From positions 1-5,717 of the forward strand of contig CAMZLA010000037.1 in assembly GCA_947311665.1 (NCBI GenBank): a DNA stretch of 5,717 nucleotides. Direction: 5' to 3'. A program made the translations under genes and the position numbers. Shown here piece after piece: positions 1 to 5,717 of the stretch. This DNA comes from an uncultured Candidatus Altimarinota bacterium. Its GTDB lineage: Bacteria; Patescibacteriota; Gracilibacteria; CAIRYL01. The notes under the pieces are model-generated. The model saw only the letters and a program-made list of their open reading frames with translations, made no database searches and was not told the origin of the DNA. Numbering within the stretch: the stretch's first letter is position 1; every line of letters starts with the position of its first letter.

Positions 1-204
1 GAAGCAAAAAGCACTGTTCCAATGCTGGAAGCAGAAAATGAGAAACAAGAATTATCACATAACATAACAGAATTGTCTGAAGAAAATAAAATTTTAAAAA
101 CAGAACTCGATACCGCAAGAAATGGACGAACAATATTTTTTATTGTTGCACTTGTTCTTCTTTTTTTACTTTTTATATTTTTTTTAATTAAAGGGAATTT
201 TTAA
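1..204 (+). CDS. Coiled-coil protein with C-terminal membrane anchor (3' end only)
   Basis: The frame is open to the left edge and ends at TAA 202-204, so 67 C-terminal residues are visible and the start is outside. The ATG at 22 lies inside the open frame, has no ribosome binding site and is probably internal. Residues 9-41 are a charged helix with heptad-spaced hydrophobics (L18, I22, L25, N29, L32, L36), a leucine-zipper-like pattern with an Asn at an 'a' position, which suggests a dimeric coiled coil. After a short basic turn (R40, R43), residues 45-63 are an unbroken run of Ile, Phe, Leu, Val and Ala that fits one transmembrane helix, followed by a four-residue tail (KGNF). This is a tail-anchored layout, with the coiled coil most likely cytoplasmic. 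No family is recognisable from so short a fragment. The gene ends 44 bases before aroC on the same strand; co-transcription is possible, but a promoter-like pair lies between them. Confidence 0.7.
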   Translation, partial: EAKSTVPMLEAENEKQELSHNITELSEENKILKTELDTARNGRTIFFIVALVLLFLLFIFFLIKGNF

Positions 205-229
205 GAGATATTTCAGAAAAAATTATAAT
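201..229 (+). promoter_or_regulatory. Candidate sigma70-type promoter for aroC
   Basis: A perfect TATAAT lies at 224-229. Seventeen bases upstream is TTAAGA (201-206), which matches four of six positions of TTGACA and overlaps the stop codon of the upstream gene. Transcription would begin near 236, leaving a leader of about a dozen bases before the aroC ATG at 249, with no Shine-Dalgarno sequence in it. In such AT-rich DNA a TATAAT can occur by chance, so the support is the spacing and position rather than the hexamer alone. Confidence 0.4.
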
Positions 230-248
230 ACTTTATATAAAAAAAATT

Positions 249-1289
249 ATGAATACTTTTGGACAAAATTTTAGAGTAACAACATTTGGAGAAAGTCATG
301 GAGTGGCATTGGGCTGCATTATTGACGGTTGTCCTGCAGGGCTTGAAATATCAACAGAAGATATTCAAGCAGAATTGAATAGAAGAAAACCAGGACAAAG
401 TGCAATGGCAACGCCAAGAGTTGAAAAGGATCAAGTAGAAATTTTATCGGGGATTTTTGAAGGAAAAACAATTGGGACTCCCATTGCATGCATTGTTCGA
501 AACCAAGACCAAGCCAGCAAAGATTACGATTTTTTACGCACAACTTTTCGACCAGGTCATGCCGATGAAATGTGGCATTTTAAATATGGACATAGAGATC
601 ATAGAGGAGGAGGAAGAAGTAGTGGACGAGAAACGTTGGCACGAGTTATTGGTGGCGCTTTTGCAAAAAAAATATTGCAAAAAAATAATGAAACACAAAT
701 CATTGGTCATGTTTCTGCTTTGGCAGGAGTTACAGCCGATGAAAATAATTTTGATGAAAGTGAGATAGAAAAAAATCCGGTACGATGTGCAAACAGAGAA
801 AGTGCTGAAAAAATGATTGAAGCGGTAATGGAAGCAAAAAGAAAGAGTGAAAGTGTTGGTGGAGAAATAACGATTCAAATAAAAAATATTGCAAAATATT
901 TAGGTTCTCCTGTTTTTGGGAAAATTGAAGGAGAGCTTGCTCGAGCAATAATGTCTTGTGGAGCGGTTCGAAGTTTTGAATATGGAATTGGGAAAAATGC
1001 AAAAAATCAAAAAGGTTCAATTCAAAATCAACGAAAAGAAGGAATATCTGGAGGAATTACAACGGGAGATGATATTCTTTTAAAAATTTCTGTAAAACCA
1101 ACTCCATCTATTTCACAAAAACAAACCGCTCAAACTCTCAATGGAGAAATAAACGATTTTGTTATTGGAGGAAGACATGATCCAACTATTCCTCCTCGAC
1201 TTGTTCCTGTTTTAGAAGGAATGGTTGCAATGGTTTTTGCAGATCAATTATTGGCACCAGTAGATAGAATAAATCAGATTTTTCGGTGA
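249..1289 (+). CDS. aroC: Chorismate synthase
   Basis: This 346-residue protein is the last enzyme of the shikimate pathway. It converts 5-enolpyruvylshikimate-3-phosphate to chorismate in the cytoplasm, using reduced FMN; the active family form is a homotetramer. The start is fixed by the family N-terminus: M-N-T-F-G followed by FRVTTFGESHG with His17. The second signature spans residues 101-129: RPGHAD (His104), then KYG, RDHRGGGR and SSGRET. His17 and His104 correspond to the two invariant catalytic histidines of the family. KPTPSI is at 283-288 and the third signature begins GRHDP at 308-312, continuing to VLEGM at 321-325. The length is near that of short monofunctional bacterial enzymes, and no flavin reductase domain is fused. 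Oddities are SSGRET where SSARET is usual, and a contraction of roughly ten residues between the Gly-Ser at 256-257 and the glycine block at 265-270. There is no Shine-Dalgarno site. No other shikimate gene is visible, so the pathway context is unknown. The stop is UGA, followed directly by eight T. Confidence 0.96.
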   Translation: MNTFGQNFRVTTFGESHGVALGCIIDGCPAGLEISTEDIQAELNRRKPGQSAMATPRVEKDQVEILSGIFEGKTIGTPIACIVRNQDQASKDYDFLRTTFRPGHADEMWHFKYGHRDHRGGGRSSGRETLARVIGGAFAKKILQKNNETQIIGHVSALAGVTADENNFDESEIEKNPVRCANRESAEKMIEAVMEAKRKSESVGGEITIQIKNIAKYLGSPVFGKIEGELARAIMSCGAVRSFEYGIGKNAKNQKGSIQNQRKEGISGGITTGDDILLKISVKPTPSISQKQTAQTLNGEINDFVIGGRHDPTIPPRLVPVLEGMVAMVFADQLLAPVDRINQIFR

Positions 1290-1319
1290 TTTTTTTTAAT
1301 TGATATAAATATATACCAG

Positions 1320-1354
1320 AAAAGATATAGAGAATTTTAAAATCTTTTAATTCT
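1320..1354. terminator. Weak hairpins in the convergent gap between aroC and the giant gene
   Basis: Two overlapping inverted repeats exclude each other. One is AAAAGAT (1320-1326) with ATCTTTT (1342-1348), a 7-bp stem with a 15-base loop. The other is AGAATT (1331-1336) with AATTCT (1349-1354), a 6-bp stem with a 12-base loop. Each stem has only one G:C pair, and neither is followed by a long T-run, so both would be weak. The first stem ends in T on either strand, which could suit bidirectional termination for two convergent genes. In DNA this AT-rich such stems are common by chance. Confidence 0.25.
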
Positions 1355-1364
1355 TATAAAAAAT

Positions 1365-4300
1365 TTAATTCTCATCAAGAGAAATATCTTTAAAATTTTG
1401 AGAATATCTATCTATTAAGTTTCTTTCTTTTGGTAAATCTGCCATTGCCCATGTAGTACTTTTAGCATTTTCTGCTACTCCCTTTCCTTCTGCAATATCT
1501 TTTGCTGCTTTTGCAATAGCAGAAACATTTGCATCGGCATTTGGAGATTGAGAAAGATAATAGGTAAAAATTTTATCTATTATTTTTGCAAAATCATCTT
1601 CAGAATTTCCTTTATTAATCTCTATTGGAGGCGGATTTCCTTCGAAAAGATCATTTATTTCAGGAATTTGAGAATAAATATTTGTCCAATCTTCCGATAA
1701 TAATTTTGGATTATCGTTATATTTTGAATTGAAAACAAAGTTTTTCGTAATCTTTTTAAAATTTTCATCGACACCATGAGAAAAAATGGTTCGCCCCATT
1801 TCAAGATAATCCCCCGTATTCATATCATTATTATACCCAGCTTTTCCTCGAGGATCTTTTGAGTTGAGAAGAAATGATTCACTAAATCTAAACAAACTTT
1901 TTGTTCCTTTTACTCGCCCCATTCCTGCAGCATCGAAAGCTGCAAAATATCCAGCTTGCCGTCTAATAGTTTCTTTCAGCGTATCGAAATTTAATGCATC
2001 ACTATTTGCATATAACCCCATAGATGTTATATTTTGCATCATTCCTAAAATAGATTGGTTATATGTTGTTTCCTTGAAATTTGTTTTACCAGTAGAACCT
2101 GTTGCCAAAAATTTTATAGCAACAGAAGCATTTCCAATTGATGTTAAAAAATTAGCATTATCATGATCCATTGCAAAATTACTCTGCCCCGTATTTATTA
2201 TTGTTCGTGAAATTGCATTTTCATGAGTCATTACATTGACATGTGTCCAGTTTATGAAGGAAGTAGGGACTCCATCCCAAGAATTTTTCCCTTCTGGAAT
2301 AATCTGTTTTGCTGCTTTTAAGATATCTTCCTTTGACCAAAGACGCATCATATCTGCAGGAGGATAATTATTTGCAATTTCATAAAATCGCTGAAATGCA
2401 TCAGGTGTTAAGACTCCTTCTTTTACCCCCATAATTAAATAATAAATATATCCTGATGGTTCAATTATTCCATCACTTACCATATATTGAATATATCCTT
2501 CATAATCTTGAAAAGAAACAAACTCTCCTTTATGAGCTTTTCTAAGCCAATCTTGAAGCTGTTCTTCTTGCCCTCCTCGTTGAGAAGCAACTTCTGCAGA
2601 ATTTGAAACTCCATCTTTTATAGCTTTTTTATTGGTATTATAATAGCCCCAAAACAAATCTTCTTCTCCATAAATTTGTAAAAATGCTTTTTGAAATTTA
2701 GAATTTAACAATGCAGAGTTTAAAGGATCAAAATCACTTTCATAAAAACGAACTCTTGCCCCCAACTCTTTCAATTTTGTAGCATAAATTCTTTTTGGTG
2801 GCTGTCCAGATCGTTGAGTCCATTCTATAAATCCTTTCTCAGACAATTTCTCCATTAATGCCTTCATCGTATCCCTATCACTTACAGAATTGATATACTC
2901 TAATAATTGAGCATTGTCATCTGGAAGACCTTCTTTAATTTTATTTACTTCTTCATTTTCTTTACTTTCTTGTTTTTGTTTAAATTCATTCGACAATCCA
3001 TCAGAAATACCTCCAAACATGCTTGCTCCAACTTGACCAACTCGCCGTTCTGCCTTGTTTTCATATCTTCGTTTTACATATTCCCATGTCGTAGTAAATA
3101 AACTTCCAATATCATGTAAAGAAAGAAAAGTTGTATTATTCCAAATATTTTGTAAAACATTTGGAGAATCCATATTTTCTGATGAAATTTTTGAAACAAA
3201 CCCCTGTGCCTTCCCTTCAACATTATCAGAAATATATTCCATAATTTCTTCCGCATCCCCCACTGTTTTTGCCCAATGATTTAAATTGGCTTCAGCATCA
3301 AGAAATGCTTCTTCAAAAAAGTTTAACCATTTATCCAACTCTTTTTTTTCAGAAAAAGAAAATAAATGTTTCGAATCTTCCAATTGTTTAATTAATCCTT
3401 CATCTCCATAAAGTGATGCTTTTTTGGTTTTTAATCGTTGTAAATATCTCGTTTTTTCTTTTCCAATTAAAGGTTTTGCATTTTCTTTCTGTTTTTTTTC
3501 TTCTTCAGAAAGAGCATTACTATCCATTTCTTCCTCTTCCATTTCTTTCATCATTTCTTCTATAGAAGATTGATCTTCTGCATATCCAATGGTTTCTGGT
3601 ATCTTAGATTGAGATAGTCCTGATGAAAATCCTTTTTGACTTTTTTCAAAATCTTCAATAACACTTGCAATATATTCTTTTGGTAATGCTTCAGAAATAT
3701 CTAAAACTAATAATTGCATATCTGGATTCATTCCATATGGTTCTTTGTTTTGTGCATCTTCATTTTTTAGTTTTGCAATTTCTTCTTTTCGTTTTGCAAT
3801 TTCTTCTGGTTCTTTGTTTTGTTCAATTTCTTCTTTTAGTTTTGCAATTTCTTTTTTTCGTTTTGCAGTTTTTTCTATTCGTTTTTCAATTTTTTTTCTA
3901 TTAAAATAAGTAAGAAAAATGTTCTCTGGTAATTGTCGAGCTCCCATAAACATGGCATATGGTTCTTCCATAGTGCTTTTCGAATTTTTATATTTTTCTC
4001 CTAAAATAGAAATTGCTCGTTGTTGAAAATCATTCAATTTCCCCAGTTCTTTCAGCTTTTCATCAAAAGCAGTAAGAATTATATCTTCTTTATCAAAACG
4101 CACTAAAAAATGAAATTTTTCATGAAAAAATTTTAATAACCATATTTGTTGCTCTTTATTATTTTCATCAAACTCTCCATTTTTCAATTCATCATAAAAT
4201 TTTTGAGGAATAAAAATTTGTTTTCCATCATTTTCACAAGAAAATTTATTTTTATCATTTTGATTAATAGCAATTAAAAGTTCCCCACTCATTCCTTTCT

Positions 4301-5717
4301 TTTCTGCCTGAACAATTCCCTGCAATGTTTCAAATGCTTCTTGTGTTGTTCCTGTCCCATTTTTCAAAATAGAAAATAATATTCGAGTTGTGTTCCATGC
4401 TTGCAATGTACCATCTTCTTCTTGAAATTTTTCTATAGAGCGTCCTCGTAAAACATCAGCAAGACTATCTTCTGGAGTTTTAGAATCTATAGCGGTTCTT
4501 ATTTCATCTTCAAAATTTCTTAAAATAGTAATAATTTGTTGAAATGTTCCAACTCCCAAAGCTAATCCTCCATTTACAGAAGAAAGCATTTCATTTTCAT
4601 CAGTATTCATGTTCATTGCTTTTGCCAATTTTTGAGAAAACCTAGCAACATTTTCTTCCCATTTTTTAGCATCGAGAGGAAGGACTATTTCTTTTTTTTG
4701 CTTCTCTAAAAAATCAACAGAGTTTTGAAACAATTTTTTAAATTTTTCTGATGAATTGGCCAATGGAATAATTCTTTTTTGAATTTTATTAATAGAAAGT
4801 TTTATTTCTTCTAAAGAATATTCTGCCATTTTTTTATCTGTCAATTTTTCATATAACTCTTTTGCTTTTTTTTGTGGACCTTTTTCAAACCACCCATTTT
4901 CTTCTGCCGAAATAATTATTGAATTTTGTGTTTTTTCAAGATTTTGAGTAATAGATTTAAGTCCTGTAGAAATTCTGTCTTGAGAAAAAAAAGTGATAAT
5001 TTTTTCAGGAACTTTTTCTTTACTTGAAAAATATTGAATAACCGATTTTGGAATCGTTTTTTTTGCAGGATGTGTAATATATTCTGCAAAATCTTTTTCA
5101 GAAAAATGAAATTGTTTTTGTGTTTCTTGTAATTGAGTAAAATGAACAGGATCAATATATTCATTTTTTATTATTACATCAATTCCTTCATCGGTTAACA
5201 GAGCAAGAGCATGCAATTTTTTTCGCTTTTCATCTTCTGCAGCGGCAATAAATGATTTTTCTTTAATTATTTTATTTACTTTTAAAAGAAAATCTTGATA
5301 TTTTAAATGATTTTTCAATAATTGTTTTTCTAAAACAATTCTTTGTTTTTCTATCTTAAAGCATTCGACTGCTTCTTTTTTTGAAAAAACTTCTTGAGTT
5401 TCTATAGCATTTCTATATTCTTCTGGAATATTTTTTAGATTATTGTTGTTTGTCCAAAATTGTAGAATTGGGATATTTGTTCCTTCTTTTTCCGATTGTT
5501 TCAAAGCAGAAAGATATGAATGAAAGATAGAATATCCTATTTTTAGATTTTTTTGTTTTTTTTGTTTTTCTGATGAAGACAAACCAGGAAAAGATTCGAG
5601 GAAAAATGAAGAAGCTCGTTCTGACCTTCTAATAAAATTTTCTACTGTTTCTATTCCCAATTGTTCAACAATTTTAATGCGTGCAATAGACTCTGAGTTT
5701 ACAACTTCATAAAAAGC
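1365..5717 (-). CDS. Giant uncharacterised protein with a zincin-like segment (5' end outside window)
   Basis: No family is recognised for the whole protein. The frame is open from the right edge to TAA at 1365-1367, showing 1450 codons (numbered here from bases 5717-5715). A TTG at 5658-5660 could be read as a start, but coding continues upstream of it without a stop and it has no ribosome binding site, so the true start is outside. Visible parts in order: residues 1-480, Lys/Glu-rich and mostly helical; about 478-600, a zincin-like segment with HEKFH at 532-536; 606-660, a coiled coil with a tandem duplication; about 716-745, a Glu/Met/Lys acidic linker; about 937-988, a possible winged-helix-like stretch; 1066-1119, three degenerate 18-residue repeats; 1205-1212, a P-loop-like string; then an Asn-, Gly- and aromatic-rich C-terminus. 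I see only two Cys and no obvious transmembrane helix, so a soluble protein, possibly peptidase-related, is likely. A secretion signal cannot be judged without the N-terminus. The uninterrupted frame with no UGA supports a single intact gene. Confidence 0.9.
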   Translation of the reverse strand, partial: AFYEVVNSESIARIKIVEQLGIETVENFIRRSERASSFFLESFPGLSSSEKQKKQKNLKIGYSIFHSYLSALKQSEKEGTNIPILQFWTNNNNLKNIPEEYRNAIETQEVFSKKEAVECFKIEKQRIVLEKQLLKNHLKYQDFLLKVNKIIKEKSFIAAAEDEKRKKLHALALLTDEGIDVIIKNEYIDPVHFTQLQETQKQFHFSEKDFAEYITHPAKKTIPKSVIQYFSSKEKVPEKIITFFSQDRISTGLKSITQNLEKTQNSIIISAEENGWFEKGPQKKAKELYEKLTDKKMAEYSLEEIKLSINKIQKRIIPLANSSEKFKKLFQNSVDFLEKQKKEIVLPLDAKKWEENVARFSQKLAKAMNMNTDENEMLSSVNGGLALGVGTFQQIITILRNFEDEIRTAIDSKTPEDSLADVLRGRSIEKFQEEDGTLQAWNTTRILFSILKNGTGTTQEAFETLQGIVQAEKKGMSGELLIAINQNDKNKFSCENDGKQIFIPQKFYDELKNGEFDENNKEQQIWLLKFFHEKFHFLVRFDKEDIILTAFDEKLKELGKLNDFQQRAISILGEKYKNSKSTMEEPYAMFMGARQLPENIFLTYFNRKKIEKRIEKTAKRKKEIAKLKEEIEQNKEPEEIAKRKEEIAKLKNEDAQNKEPYGMNPDMQLLVLDISEALPKEYIASVIEDFEKSQKGFSSGLSQSKIPETIGYAEDQSSIEEMMKEMEEEEMDSNALSEEEKKQKENAKPLIGKEKTRYLQRLKTKKASLYGDEGLIKQLEDSKHLFSFSEKKELDKWLNFFEEAFLDAEANLNHWAKTVGDAEEIMEYISDNVEGKAQGFVSKISSENMDSPNVLQNIWNNTTFLSLHDIGSLFTTTWEYVKRRYENKAERRVGQVGASMFGGISDGLSNEFKQKQESKENEEVNKIKEGLPDDNAQLLEYINSVSDRDTMKALMEKLSEKGFIEWTQRSGQPPKRIYATKLKELGARVRFYESDFDPLNSALLNSKFQKAFLQIYGEEDLFWGYYNTNKKAIKDGVSNSAEVASQRGGQEEQLQDWLRKAHKGEFVSFQDYEGYIQYMVSDGIIEPSGYIYYLIMGVKEGVLTPDAFQRFYEIANNYPPADMMRLWSKEDILKAAKQIIPEGKNSWDGVPTSFINWTHVNVMTHENAISRTIINTGQSNFAMDHDNANFLTSIGNASVAIKFLATGSTGKTNFKETTYNQSILGMMQNITSMGLYANSDALNFDTLKETIRRQAGYFAAFDAAGMGRVKGTKSLFRFSESFLLNSKDPRGKAGYNNDMNTGDYLEMGRTIFSHGVDENFKKITKNFVFNSKYNDNPKLLSEDWTNIYSQIPEINDLFEGNPPPIEINKGNSEDDFAKIIDKIFTYYLSQSPNADANVSAIAKAAKDIAEGKGVAENAKSTTWAMADLPKERNLIDRYSQNFKDISLDEN
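2361..2522 (-). repeat. Three degenerate 18-residue repeats in the giant protein
   Basis: Residues 1066-1083, 1084-1101 and 1102-1119 align without gaps. The copies begin FVSFQDY, IIEPSGY and VLTPDAF, and the first two end with an acidic residue then Gly (SDG, KEG). The shared pattern is two hydrophobics, a small or acidic residue, usually Pro, two variable residues, an aromatic, and another aromatic three residues later. This resembles short helical units capped by an acidic-Gly turn. The DNA copies are too diverged to align well, so this is an old protein-level repeat. I cannot assign it to a named family. Confidence 0.45.
3741..3878 (-). repeat. Two-copy 69-bp tandem repeat encoding a 23-residue coiled-coil unit
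   Basis: Copy one is 3741-3809 and copy two 3810-3878, in phase with the reading frame. On the minus strand they encode two 23-residue units that each begin AKRK and contain EIAKLK and QNKEP (residues about 614-659). Inside the units there is also a 21-base, seven-residue echo (IAKxKEE), so the block shows heptad and 23-residue periodicity together. The copies are still very similar at the DNA level, with the clearest differences in the middle, which suggests a fairly recent duplication. The repeat lengthens the coiled coil that follows the zincin-like segment. Confidence 0.8.
3920..4285 (-). other. Zincin-like metallopeptidase segment within the giant protein
   Basis: Residues about 478-600 have the order expected of a zinc metallopeptidase. 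A strand-like segment (KQIFIPQKF, near residue 497) precedes a hydrophobic helix carrying H532-E533-K-F-H536 (bases 4110-4124). A second helix follows with E584-E585 in EEPYAMFM (bases 3945-3968), 48 residues after His536, where a third zinc ligand could sit, as in gluzincins. The Lys inside HEKFH departs from the strict consensus, which prefers uncharged residues there. HExxH also arises by chance in a protein this long, so the case rests on the combination of strand, motif helix and downstream glutamate. Substrate and role are unknown. Confidence 0.45.

Noticed and set aside
161..187. T-rich tract as an intrinsic terminator before aroC
   Set aside because: It has no preceding GC stem and lies inside codons for Phe and Leu of the membrane helix.
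457..768. 103-codon plus-strand frame overlapping aroC
   Set aside because: It is an out-of-frame reading of aroC, including the second signature region, with no independent start signal.
534..1020. Two minus-strand frames (534-878 and 730-1020) opposite aroC
   Set aside because: They lie wholly within aroC, which has full family motifs, and their Phe/Ser/His-rich composition is typical of antisense shadows.
1864..2166. 100-codon plus-strand frame opposite the giant gene
   Set aside because: It is antisense to a continuous coding frame, has no ribosome binding site and no recognisable motif.
3741..3878. Tandem repeat considered as a CRISPR fragment or replication iteron
   Set aside because: The copies are directly adjacent with no spacers, in phase with the reading frame, and explained by coiled-coil duplication.
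3665..3904. Plus-strand 79-codon Leu/Phe-rich frame that looks like a membrane protein
   Set aside because: It is the antisense of the Lys/Glu-rich coiled-coil repeat; purine-rich codons read backwards give Leu and Phe. It has no ribosome binding site.
5658..5660. TTG as the start codon of the giant gene
   Set aside because: The same frame continues upstream to the window edge for 19 more codons without a stop, with a plausible helical sequence, and no ribosome binding site precedes the TTG.

Overview
The window is strongly AT-rich and holds one complete gene and two genes cut by the window edges. A coiled-coil/tail-anchor fragment and aroC are on the plus strand. A very large gene on the minus strand converges on aroC and fills about three quarters of the window. 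The composition, a giant protein of no recognised family and the absence of clear Shine-Dalgarno sites would suit a candidate-phyla (CPR/Patescibacteria-like) or other AT-rich uncultured bacterium. That placement is inference only. UGA behaves as an ordinary stop: the large frame runs 1450 codons with no in-frame UGA, and aroC ends at UGA where the family normally ends. This argues against the UGA=Gly code of Gracilibacteria and Absconditabacteria.

Layout. Bases 1-204 are the 3' end of a small membrane-anchored coiled-coil protein. Bases 205-248 are a short gap with a promoter-like -35/-10 pair. Bases 249-1289 are a full chorismate synthase gene (aroC), with the family motifs present but an unusually short segment before the third conserved glycine block. 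Bases 1290-1364 are an AT-rich convergent gap with two weak, mutually exclusive hairpins. From 1365 to the right edge the minus strand is one open frame whose start lies beyond the window; the first possible start codon inside the window (TTG at 5660) is not convincing.

The giant protein is the least explained part. It is mostly helical, charged and nearly free of cysteine. In order it shows a long lysine/glutamate-rich helical region; a zincin-like segment with an HExxH motif and a candidate downstream glutamate ligand; a tandemly duplicated coiled coil (69-bp DNA repeat); an acidic linker; a possible winged-helix-like stretch; three degenerate 18-residue repeats; a P-loop-like string; and an Asn/Gly/aromatic-rich C-terminal region. 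No membrane segment is apparent in the visible part. I recognise no family for the whole protein, and nothing in the sequence ties it functionally to aroC.
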